Source: Diphasiastrum complanatum (Eukaryota > Streptophyta > Lycopodiopsida > Lycopodiales > Lycopodiaceae). Taken from it: 64,000 nt of DNA. Positions 44,891 to 57,878 of this stretch are shown here, piece by piece; position 1 is the stretch's first letter; the number at the start of each line of letters is the position of its first letter. A program made the position numbers and the translations under genes. The notes beneath the pieces are model-generated. The model had not been told where the DNA came from. It made no database searches and saw only the letters and a list, made by a program, of their open reading frames with translations. The stretch is from contig CM055100.1 of the NCBI GenBank assembly GCA_029204225.1, forward strand, positions 48,760,877-48,824,876. Direction: 5' to 3'.

Positions 44891-45921
44891 AGCATTCAAA
44901 TAAACTACATAGGCTAGAAATGTGGCATAAATCTTGCATATTCTCTAACATTCTAGTTCTTGATGTGATCTGATTTCAATCCGTTTTTAGAGTAAGTAGC
45001 AGTAGAAACTACTGAACGTTCATTGGTTTGCATGCTGATCTGTGAATGAGCGTTCTTGGCTTGCATCCTATGTAGAATGTAAGTGCGTTCAAGAGAGTTC
45101 GACCCTGAGTTTTCCTCTGACAGGGAGGACAATAAAACTATACTACAGAGTTATTCAGTCCGTTTCTGCCTGGCCTGGGCATTGTAACAAATAAGAAACA
45201 GTCAAGTAATGCCCAAACGAGCCTGGTAATAGGCAAGAAATAGATCTGTAAGCAAGAAGCAGAAAGGTAAACAGCAGGTCCTCTGGAGCAGGGGATCTGT
45301 CAACACTCACCATAGACATCACAAGCATTCTCAAAGACTTGGAGAAATCTTTAAGGGTCGGTGTTGTCATCGTACTTAGGAAGGTCAAGCTTTGGTGTTC
45401 ATTTTTCAGTACGCGAACTATGGTTGGCAAAAGCCCCGTTTAAGTGAGCTCTTGCATGTGAGGATTTAGCAGCATGAAATTGCGGTCGGTCATATGCAAC
45501 TTCAGCTCTCATAGGTTGCCATCTCTCAAATGGGTTGGTGGATGGCTCGTGGATTTGTGACTTCATTCGAGAGTACCTATTATATCTAGTTGTTTTGTAG
45601 AGGGAGATACCATCTCCGATGGATAATCTTGTGTGGAATTAGGATCGTAAGGACGATCCATATTGAAAGTCTAGAGTACCGAAGGATAGGGTATTTAGGC
45701 TTGTTGGACTCTGTTTTTGTTTTTGTTTTTTTTAAATTTTTTTTTTAAACACTCTGAATTGAAAATATATCAAGGGATATTAAATAGAGTATAATGATTT
45801 GTATGTGTCCAAATGGCACAGTGTTTGATGTAGGGGTATTGCAAAAAACTGGATTGATAACTGTGGTATTTGACAAGTATGGTGGACTAGTCAAATATAG
45901 AGTTGATTTTTTTTTTTTTGA
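44891..45921. other. No recognisable gene
   Basis: Lies between the plus LTR-like copy and the minisatellite. Contains T-rich runs near 45720-45760. No coding motif is visible. Confidence 0.4.
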
Positions 45922-46812
45922 CTCAGCTCGGTTGAGATATCAATGCAAGCACTCGGTTGAGATTTGAAAAGTGGGTTCGGTCGAAGTGGCCCTCCAAAGA
46001 GTCGGTTGAGATTGGAGATAGAGCGTCGGTCGAGATCTGACAGAAAACACTCGGTCGAGAATGGATTGAAAATTTCGGTCGAGATCAAACTAAAAAATTT
46101 CGGTCGAGATCGGACTAAGAGATTTGGTCGAGAGACTGGGATGAGTCGAGATCTGAAGGAGTTATTCAGTTGAGATCTGAGATATAGCGTCGGTTGAGAT
46201 CTGACAAAAATGCTCGATTGAGACCTTAACGGAGAGACTCAGTCGAGATCGTAACGGAGAAGCTCGGTCGAGATCGTAACGGAGAGACGATCGAGATCTT
46301 AACGGAAAGACTCAGTCGAGATCGTAACGGAGAAGCTCGGTCGAGATCGTAACGGAGAGACGATCGAGATCTTAACGGAGAGACTCGGTCGAGATCTTAA
46401 CGGAGAGACTCGATCGAGATCTTAATGGAGAGGCTCGATTGAGATCTAAGCATGAGGCTCGATCAAGATCTGATAGAAATGAGTCAATTGAGATCAAAGC
46501 GTGAGGCTCAGTTAGATCAAAATGAGTCGGTTGAGATCTGAATGTGAGGCTCGGTCGAGATCTGACAGAAATGAGTTGGTTGAGATCAGAGCACGAGGAT
46601 CGGTCAAGATCTTAATGAAAAGACTCGATTGAGAGCTTAGCTGATCACTTCGGTCGAGAATTTACGTGGAGTTTCAGATTGAAATGAAATCGGACTCGGC
46701 GCGGTCCAGACGTAAGGTGTGGGACCTGGCCAGGTGTGGAATGTGAAGTCTCGATCGAGAGCGGAGTCAGACACTCGGTCGAGACCAGAGTGATGGACTC
46801 GGTCAAGATGGT
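45922..46812. repeat. TCGGTCGAGATC minisatellite array
   Basis: About 890 bases built from units near 25-29 bp, each carrying a core close to CTCGGTCGAGATC followed by TTAACGGAGAGA, GTAACGGAGAAG or CTGACAGAAA. In the middle a higher-order unit of 73 bp is repeated almost exactly (starting at 46237 and 46310). Units diverge toward both ends. The core contains the palindrome TCGA. Short plus-strand open frames through it are incidental. Confidence 0.9.
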
Positions 46813-47349
46813 GGGCGTGAGACTTCAAGAACTTGTTTGCCAACACAAATCGGATGGTTTTGTGAATATGTGTGTTTGTGTAGTGGTGGAAATGGTGCCA
46901 AATGTTCACAGATTCCTGCTATGAATCTGTGAACACGATTCCTTTATGCTCTTCTTGGTTTCTTTAACTCTGGATATCGGGCGTTCTGCCCGTTCTAAAA
47001 AGCTGGTTCGTTAGGATTGATTTCCTTAGTTTGAACCGGTTCAGGCAAAAAGATTTAGCAATTTACTCGGACACGTTTCCCAGCCTGTCAGTGGGATGAT
47101 CAGGATTTGTTCACTCCAGCTACATGCATACACACTCACATGCAACCAAGACTCGTTCACAAGCAAATCAATGTTTCAAACAAGTGAACAATCAGCAATT
47201 CTTGCTACTAATTAACTCTAGATATTCAGAAATAGTAATGCACCTAGATTAATCCACAAATCAAGAGCAAGAAACAAGAACTAACTACCTATCAGCATAC
47301 TAACAAAACCAAGAATCAAGAAACACCCATCTCTTGATTCCTGGATAAC
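46813..47349. other. No recognisable gene
   Basis: Sequence between the minisatellite and the minus LTR-like copy. A GTTTGAACCGGTTCAGGC palindromic motif lies near 47030. The minus strand shows 'tttggcacca' near 46890, which might be a decayed primer-binding site, but this is weak. Confidence 0.35.
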
Positions 47350-48060
47350 CCAAGAACAATCAGATCTGGATCACAACTCCATCCTATTTAGTTTACCTGG
47401 ATGTTGAAAAATTACTTAAGCAAGAACAAGAAATCTAATCCACAACTACAATCCACATTGCATCAAGAAAGGAAACAAGAAATTTACTCTATTCCACATC
47501 CACAAACAAGAGAAAGCAAAGCATGTTAATAGGAGATTCACTCAAGAAAAACAACCATGAACAAGGAGCTCCAAGATTGTCAAAAACTCGTGGAGGATCT
47601 TCTTTATTCACACAAGAGAGAATGACAATACAATAAAAAGCTCCCTCACAAGAGAGGGGGGGTCTCTTAAATAGACCAAGAGGCTGCCCATGTGGACCCT
47701 AAGTGGCAATCCCACTAATTTACAAATTCCAAGTAGAATTAGCTCTTCCACTAGAGGTCACCATCAAAAGGTGGGTCACTCTAATTTATTTAAGAGGGTT
47801 CTACATTTATTACTTTGCCTAGGAATAACACTAGCTCCTACATGGTCATTCCTTCATTGAGATTCACTATGTAGGCTCACATAAAGTTAAATCTGTATTC
47901 CTAGCTAGCATTCCTCGGCTCTCATGTTCGGCTCTCATCTTCTTCTTGCTCTCCTCCTTATGAGACCTCCTCGGTCTTGGGTGAGAGGTGCTCTTTATTT
48001 CAGCTTGGCTCGACATTTGGGAGATTCTTTGGAATATGCTAAAATTACGTGAGGAAGACA
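47350..48060 (-). repeat. LTR-like sequence, minus copy of an inverted pair
   Basis: Reverse complement of the 44285-44890 type, with the same landmark order: ACCGAGGAGGTC, GAGAGCCGAGGAATGCTAG, ACCTTTTGATGGTGACCTC, TCTATTTAAGAGACC, GGGAGCTTTTTATTG and TTGTGGATTAGATTTC. It carries extra bases not in the plus copy. It sits about 2.5 kb from its partner with the minisatellite between. Confidence 0.7.
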
Positions 48061-51800
<3,740 letters not shown>

Positions 51801-51806
51801 TGAACA

Positions 51807-52790
51807 ATGCTAGGAAAGCATTACATATCTTCTTTACAAGAAATTAGCTTTGTGAGTTGTGAGGAGCTACGTGGCACTATTGCCACTCTCCAAAAGAATC
51901 TGGATGATCATAAAGCTTTCGCAGAATCTTTGCAGGTGGAAATGAAAGTTTTCCAGGCACAGAGAGTTCAGGACCAAGATTTCACACAGAGGGTGAAACT
52001 CTTGGAACTTGAGAGATATAAAGACAACGGGAAGAGCAATGTGTTCGCATGGCTTGCTGCCATGGACCGGTATCTCGTTGGAGGTAATGTGCCTGAGCCC
52101 AAGAGAGAACAGGTCACAATGACCTACCTGGAACACAAAGTTGCCTAGAGGTGGGAGAATGCCAAGAGTGACTTGCAAAAGTCTTTCCAAAAGTCCGGCA
52201 TTAATCCTATCCTATGGAGTCACTTTAGGACTTTCATGATTCAAACGTATGGCAACGTGGATCTTGAAGAAATGGCGCACACAAAGCTCGAAAGGCTTGT
52301 GCAGAAAGGCTCTGTGGAGTCATATGCCATTGAGTTCCAGAAACCTTTGCAAAGAAATTGTCGAGATGCCTCTCAGCATGGGCGACAAAATTGCAAGGTT
52401 CTTGAGGGGACTCAAGCCACCTATCAGATTACAGGTGGCAGTGGATCCTCAAGGTAGTGATGGAGGGTGGAAAGATTTTAAGAGATTGGTAACTTATGTC
52501 GTCTCTGTGGATTCCACTCTCTCACAACTGCCTAAGGAGGAAAAGAAAGATCCTCCTAAGGGAAGAAATCCTCAAGGGACTGGTGGACCCATATGCACCA
52601 TCCCACAAGGATAAAGAAAAAGGGGTCAAGAAGTTCGGGCCATCCCTTACACAAAGGTTGATGCTCTCCAGCGTGAGGGTAAGTGTTGCCTTTGTGAAGA
52701 AAAGGGACATTTGGCAAAAGATTGTCCAACCAAGAAGCAACTTGCAAAAGACAAAGAGAAAAAGGATTGTCCCAAGACCAACAATTGAGT
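51807..52790 (+). pseudogene. Gypsy gag with zinc knuckle, interrupted
   Basis: Capsid-like text NVFAWLAAMDRYLVGGNV with YLEHKVA, a TAG at 52146, then WENAKSDLQKSF, LWSHFRTFMIQTYG and KLERLVQKGSVESYAIEF, typical of plant gypsy Retrotrans_gag. Frame changes occur near 52340 and 52620. The zinc knuckle CCLCEEKGHLAKDC near 52680 is complete (C-x2-C-x4-H-x4-C). It would package the element RNA if intact. Confidence 0.85.
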
Positions 52791-52979
52791 GAGCCAATTG
52801 TTGGTAGTTGTAGTGGAGTAGATAGTTTTTTAGATAGCAATTCGATTTCGTTGCTTGAAAAAAAGATCAATAGATCTTTTGATGTATATATGAGTGAAAA
52901 GTTTGTAAATAGATGAAATTACTCCATTACAGAAATGCTCACTGAATGGTCTATTTGAGTTCCATTCTTTTGGTAAATG

Positions 52980-53621
52980 CTTGCTTATAGACTTAACGTC
53001 TGTTAACCCAGAAATATATGTTAGGGGTTTTAAGGCAGGAAAGGCTCAACAGCCATATGGGACTAGTGCTTGTTTTGTCATTCAAAAGAATAGTGTCAAA
53101 CAAATCAATAAGACCTTATTAGGTTTACAATTAATTCATGAATTTGAAGTTAATTGTGATAATAAACCTAGAATATTGCAAGTGCATGCAAGCCACAATT
53201 TTTGCATATGTCACGAATTAATAATAAATTTACCATGCAGTTAGCTAGTAAGATTGTTGGTATAAATGCCAACATATTGATAGATACAACCACTTCTCAT
53301 TGTTTCATGAGTTCATCATTTGATGATAATGTTGGTATAGCTGTGACTCAGAAACATGAGAAATTAATGTTAGGTAATGGTGAAGAAGTAAATATTGAGG
53401 GTGAAGTAAAAGTGCATGTTAAAGTTCAACAATACTATGGTCAAATTCCGTGCTTGGTCCCTAACGGAATAGATTTGATTTTAGGAGATAATTGGATTAA
53501 TAAACACAAGGCACATATTGATTATGACGTTAAAGCTTGTGTCCTAAAGAAAGGCAAGAAAAGAATAACATTGTATGTTAATTCTTCAAGTCCCTCCATC
53601 ATAATTCATGTAAAAGCCTAA
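52980..53621 (+). pseudogene. Gypsy aspartic protease region
   Basis: The plus-strand frame ending 53621 reads ANILIDTTTSHCFMSSSF, where the family has D-[ST]-G-A. The active-site Gly-Ala are replaced, so catalysis is unlikely. It is followed by MLGNGEEVNIEGEVKVHV and IDLILGDNWINKHKAHIDYD, the usual retropepsin C-terminal landmarks (ILGxxW). Confidence 0.8.
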
Positions 53622-53689
53622 CATCAATGCAATTTAAGAGACGAGTTAGGGTGGCACTCATTTTCTTGTTCAACTGAGTAAAGTTGAGT

Positions 53690-54960
53690 TTGATGATTCA
53701 ACTAAACTTGTAGATGGTGGTATTTTAACACCATTATTGGAGGAATACAATGATGTATTTCAGCCTTGGCCTCCCTCCAGAAAGAGAAATGGCACATACC
53801 ATACCTCTTGAGGTTGGTAGTAAGCCACCTTTTAGACCTATTTATAGGTTGAGTCCTCTAGAGTTGGAAGAGGCTAAACGGGAGATAAAAGACTACTTGG
53901 AGAAAGGATGGATTGAACCGAGCGCATCCTCATATGGGTCACCCATATTGTTTGTTCATAAGAAAGATGGAGGATTACGCTTGGTGGTGGACTGACTACA
54001 GGGCACTCAATAAACTGACGGTAAAAAATTGCTACCCACTACCCCAAATTGATGATTTGTCTGATCAGTTATCTGGTGCAACAATACTTTCATCATTGGA
54101 TTTAGCTCCGGGTTATCATCAGATACGTATATCTAACGATGATACTCCCAAAACAGCTTCTAGAACACCTTTTGGGCATTACCAATTTAAGGTGTTGAGT
54201 TTTGGTTTAACTAACGCTCCTGCCACTTTTCAAGGTGTCATGAATAGGATATTTCATAAATACCTAGGCAGGTTTTTGTTGGTTTACTTGGATGACATTG
54301 TTTTCTCCAGAATGAAGAGGAGCATTTGGAGCACATGCAAAAGGTACTTCAACTTCTTCGTGATTTATATGCAAAAATGTCTAAGTGTCAATTTGGTAAG
54401 GATGAATTGCATTACTTAGGACATGTGGTTGGAAAGCATGGCATAAAAGTAGAACCACGTAAGATTGAAACGGTTGAAAGATGGACTGCACCCCAAGATA
54501 TTGGACAATTATGTTCATTTTTAGGGCTATTAGTTGCCCCCCTAACACATTTGACAAGAAATGATGTGAAATACATTTGGTCAAAAGAATGTGAGGCAGC
54601 TTTGGTTGGAGTTAAGTTTGCCTTAACCCATGCTCCAGTTTTGTCCTTACCCATTCTTGGGGAGCCCTGTGAGGTCACAAATGTGAGGTCATTTGTGATG
54701 CATCTTTGGTTGGTATAGGGGCAGTTTTGCTACAGAAGGGGGTAGTACACGCTATGCATACTTGGCACTGTTACTTGGAAGGTGCAGACTGTGCACTGTG
54801 TTGTGGTCACTGATCAAAATTCTTTGACCTACTTGAAGTCACAACAGAATTTGTCAAGGCGGCAAGGCCCCCGCTAGTCAGAGTATTTGTAGCAAACGTT
54901 TAATTGCCGATGGGAATATAAACCGAGGATTAATGTGGCTGATCCTTTAAGCCGGAACCC
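53690..54960 (+). pseudogene. Gypsy reverse transcriptase and RNase H, frameshifted
   Basis: RT motifs: FRPIYRLSPLELEEAKREI, KGWIEPSASSYGSPILFV, a frame break at 53985 caused by a doubled GACT, YRALNKLTVKNCYPLPQID, LSSLDLAPGYHQIRI, FGLTNAPATFQGVMN and LVYLDDIVFS (catalytic YLDD intact near 54290). A one-base shift then leads to EEHLEHMQKVLQLLRD, LHYLGHVVGKHGI and the connection domain. RNase H follows in another frame: VICDASLVGIGAVLLQKG, VVTDQNSLTYLKSQQNLS and NVADPLSRNPLD. Several indels prevent expression. Confidence 0.9.
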
Positions 54961-54982
54961 GTTGGACCGTGAGAATGGACTA

Positions 54983-55109
54983 GGTAGCGGGGCGTGAGCA
55001 GGCCCGCTACCAACTGTAGCATGCAGCCTTCATGCAATGAGCCACCCTGCGGCGAGGTGCATTGAAGGTTGCGTGATACATGGTAGCAGGCCTGCTCAAG
55101 CCTGCTACC
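54983..55109. repeat. 127-bp inverted-repeat element with hairpin termini (MITE-like)
   Basis: The two ends are inverted repeats of about 28 bp (24 matches by eye), beginning GGTAGCGGG on the left and ending GCCTGCTACC on the right. Each terminal repeat also folds on itself: GGTAGCGGG...CCCGCTACC at 54983-55011, and GGTAGCAGGC...GCCTGCTACC at 55082-55109. It is GC-rich compared with its surroundings and sits inside gypsy pol directly after the RNase H end. No clear target duplication was seen. Confidence 0.6.
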
Positions 55110-55124
55110 TGTCGTAATTGAAGT

Positions 55125-55150
55125 TTGGGCCTTTCAATTGAAAGGCCCAA
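55125..55150. repeat. Perfect 26-bp palindrome
   Basis: Half-site TTGGGCCTTTCAA is followed immediately by its exact reverse complement. It lies 16 bp after the 127-bp hairpin element and may belong to the same insertion. Confidence 0.85.
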
Positions 55151-55189
55151 TGGAATATGCATTTAAACATCTGTGGTCTGATCCAATAA

Positions 55190-55455
55190 AAACTTGCCAC
55201 CTGTCTACTATGAGCCCAAATGACAATTACGTCAGGTTAGCCTTATTGACAAGAATTGCTTCAATGCTGAGCACCGGAGAGGTGGTTGCAGACACCAGGT
55301 TGGAAGCTCCCAGTGCCCTAGCACAAGAAAGGAACCTCGTGACAAAATTTGTCGATGATTTGATGTTGTTACAACCAATCATTGCAGGGTATACTCTTGA
55401 TTCATGGTTCTTAAACCTTGAAAATTTTAAGTCATTAGTATATCGGAATAATTTA
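55190..55455 (+). pseudogene. Gypsy pol linker between RNase H and integrase
   Basis: An open stretch reads YVRLALLTRIASMLSTGEV, LVTKFVDDLMLLQPIIAGY and TLDSWFLNLENFKSLVYRNN. This is the alpha-helical linker that precedes the integrase zinc domain in gypsy polyproteins. It is cut at the Trp expected after NNL, where the next insertion starts. Confidence 0.6.
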
Positions 55456-55459
55456 TGTG

Positions 55460-56043
55460 GGGGGGAAGGCCCTGTCTTGAGGGCCTTCCTTGCTGGGAGG
55501 GCCCTCGCCCGAGGGTGGGAGCCCTAGAGCAGGCCCCGACCAGCAAGGAAGGACCGAGGGCTTCGGGCCTTCCCTTGCGTAATGCCATTGTGCAAAGGTT
55601 TTTTTTTTGTTTTTTTCTGGCCGTAGGCATGGACTAGTGTTTTTTTTCGGTTTTTTGGGGCCGTACGGCCAAACTGTACGGCCGCACGCATGGAAAGTTT
55701 TTTTTTTTAGGAAAATTTTTTTACATTTGTGGTGGAATGTGGATGTGGACAGCCAATGACAGGTTGCCACATAGCACATGCACATTCCACCGAAGAGAGG
55801 AGCGAGAACGTGCATTCCACCGGAGAGAGGAGAGAGAACGTGCATTCCATCGGAGAGAGGAGAGAGGACGTGCATTCCAACGGAGAGAGGAGAGAGAACG
55901 TGCATTCTATCGGAGAGAGGAGAGAGAACGTGCATTCCGTATAAAGAGAATGACAAATTCCTCGGAGAGAGAAAATTGGATGGACATTATGGTCCTGGAG
56001 GTGGTCCCAAAATACAAAAGACACCTGAGCACAAAGCATTACG
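55460..56043. mobile_element. Short non-autonomous element, copy 1, with internal 30-bp minisatellite
   Basis: Inserted into gypsy pol between NNL and WHNDQVVVPDVPL. From about 55541 it matches the copy at 60046-60460 in the same orientation. Parts in order: GC-rich foldbacks (GGAAGGCCCT...AGGGCCTTCC, 55464-55489), CGTAATGCC at 55578, poly(T), CCGTACGGCC palindromes, a T-rich run, 'gtggtggaatgtggatgtggac', five 30-bp units (55784-55945), 'ggtcctggaggtggtccc', and the end GCATTACG at 56043. CGTAATGCC near the left and GCATTACG at the right are inverted repeats extending over about 16 bases. No protein of its own is evident. Confidence 0.65.
55784..55945. repeat. 30-bp minisatellite (GTGCATTCCACCGGAGAGAG)
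   Basis: Five tandem units of about 30 bp, each with CGTGCATTCCA followed by YCGGAGAGAGGAGAGAGAA. Because 30 is a multiple of three, all frames give 10-residue protein repeats, which explains the long but meaningless open frames on both strands. Confidence 0.9.
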
Positions 56044-56049
56044 ATGGCA

Positions 56050-56502
56050 TAATGACCAAGTTGTTGTGCCTGATGTACCATTGTAGATCCTCCTAGAGGA
56101 TCTATAAGGAAATATAGACTCAATGAATTTCGTGATGCACTTTATAGTGGTCATGCGGGTATAACGAAGACCTTGAAAAAGGTCCAACTTCATTTTTGGT
56201 GGCCCAAGATGAAGGAAGATATCCAAGCATATGTTAATGCTTGTGATGTGTATCAGCGTAGTAAAGCCCCTACTACAAGAGCAGCAGGATTGTTACAGCC
56301 TGTAGAAATTCCTCAAAGACGTTGGGAATGTGTAAGTATAGACTTCATTGTGGGTCTTACACCAACCAAGAATGGGCATGATGCCATATTTGTGTGTGTT
56401 GACAAATTGAGCAAAATGGCTCATTTTATGCCCACAATGACGCATGTAACCGCTGAAAAGACTACTAAGTTACCATGTTTACAAGATTCATGGATAATCT
56501 AA
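56050..56502 (+). pseudogene. Gypsy integrase N-terminal and core start
   Basis: WHNDQVVVPDVPL, then FRDALYSGHAGITKTLKKV, LHFWWPKMKEDIQAYV, ACDVYQRSKA, WECVSIDFIVGLTPTKNG and FVCVDKLSKMAHFMPT. The zinc domain has lost residues: the first His is Arg (FRDALYSGH) and the second Cys of CxxC is Tyr (CDVY). The first catalytic Asp is present in SIDFI. The core is cut after AEKTTKL, and the second Asp and Glu are absent. Confidence 0.88.
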
Positions 56503-56589
56503 GTGGAGAATCTTGTAAACTAATCTAAACATGCTGAAAAGACTACTAAGTTACCATGTCTACTAGGAGTGGAGAATCTTACACCTACA

Positions 56590-56940
56590 CCTCTAGGGGT
56601 TCACTTGGATGGCACATAGAATAGCAGGGGATATAATTTTGAAAAAAGTTTCTCAAAATATTAAGATTTAGAATATAGTGGTACTATCGCGTGGGGTTCA
56701 CTCTTAGTAAAAGTTGCATGGTACATGCAATCAAGGGGTGTATTATGGACCCCCTATACATGGGATTTTTAGGAGTTTTGTACCCCCTCTATAGGCCATT
56801 TTGGCCATATAATACCCCTTTTCTACATATTCCAAGAATATTCCTTGAATCTTACTATTTTGAGCAGTTTTTTCAAAAAAAATTGTATCCCTTTGATCGC
56901 ACATCCTATTCTACGGGTCATCTAAGTGAACCCCCTGAGG
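56590..56940. repeat. MITE-like element with 25-bp terminal inverted repeats
   Basis: The left end ACCTCTAGGGGTTCACTTGG and the right end GTCATCTAAGTGAACCCC, continuing CTGAGGGT, are inverted repeats matching at about 22 of 25 positions. TAC occurs just outside both ends and could be a 3-bp target duplication. The interior (about 350 bp) is AT-rich and has no coding motif. A further GGGGTTCACTC motif lies inside at 56694. Confidence 0.55.
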
Positions 56941-57878
56941 GTACTACTGGCAAAAATCACCTATAAGACGGGGTTCAAAACTCTTAATAACAAATTCCAT
57001 ATAGCTGCGGTCTAATATATACCCTTTCATTGCATGTAGTATGCAACTTTGGACATTCACCTAAAAAGCAAAGTCCATTTCTTTTATAATTATAAACCCT
57101 TATATATATCCCTATTGCCAGTATGAGGTTGATTCATCTCTGAATAAACTGTCTTGACCGATTTACATGCAGCCTTTCCGGAGGTGTTCAACTTAAAAAA
57201 TCCCCCATATTTTGTTGCTGTCACAGCTTCAACCTTCACCCACATCATCACCTACAGCATGAACTGTAAGGAATATCTACCTGTACTCGTCTTTGATTTT
57301 AATCAGCTTCGGACAGGAAGACGTGGAGAAAAGCACCCTCACCAGCGCAATATACTGAACAAATGGTTAAAGAGGCATGTAGCAAGTCCTTGTCGCACAT
57401 GGGTAGACTCGACCATAGTTTTGCCTAGCACTCGATGTGATGCACTTGATAAGAAGTAGTCATATATGTCCTCATAGCAAGCTTCAGTTATGTTAGCATC
57501 CCCAACGCCCCCTTTAAGAAGACGTGTCTAGTAGAGGTTGGTCAATCCAATCCCGAACAGATCTTTAATTAGACTGATCGGTGATCAGATTACCAGCACA
57601 TACTGATTGCCAACATTGCATGTATGCATGCTTCTTTTTGCATTGGAAACCAAACGAGAGTCTGTTCAAATGCTGAGAAACATAGGAAGCTGTTAACAAA
57701 TCCACAAATATATACATCGGGTATCTAAATCAATTGCGGGAATTGACGTCCATAACTCCATCAACCACATACAACACCGCAATAAAGTCTCTAATGAAGA
57801 ATCTTCCAGGATGAAGAGATGGAGATTGTCTCTACGCAGCAGTAAAAATTTCCAAATCACAGTTTCTCAAGTACAGTG
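56941..57878. other. No recognisable gene
   Basis: Downstream of the UBX gene's stop. The plus-strand frame at 57154-57459 has no known motif. On the minus strand this would hold the UBX gene's 3' untranslated region. No clear polyadenylation signal was chosen. Confidence 0.4.

Larger units (their letters stand above)
51807..56510 (+). mobile_element. Ty3/gypsy element, truncated and interrupted by two short insertions
   Basis: Gag, zinc knuckle, protease, RT, RNase H and N-terminal integrase follow in canonical gypsy order (integrase after RNase H). Frameshifts and stops are present in every domain. Two insertions separate RNase H from integrase: a 127-bp inverted-repeat element (54983-55109) and a roughly 580-bp element (about 55460-56043). 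The integrase stops near 56500, where a local duplication of 'ctgaaaagactactaagttac' (56453 and 56533) is followed by unrelated DNA, so the 3' end and LTR are missing. Confidence 0.88.

Noticed and set aside
45922-46812. Regularly spaced repeats suggesting a CRISPR array
   Set aside because: Units are degenerate, spacers are not unique, no cas genes exist, and the genome is plant nuclear DNA. It is a minisatellite.
55453-56123. Overlapping open frames of 100-167 codons on both strands with 10-residue repeats
   Set aside because: They arise because the 30-bp minisatellite is a multiple of three and carries few stops in any frame. No start context or domain supports translation.
57154-57459. 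101-codon plus-strand ORF near the PUX gene
   Set aside because: No domain, start context or exon signals. It lies in the likely 3' flank of the minus-strand gene.
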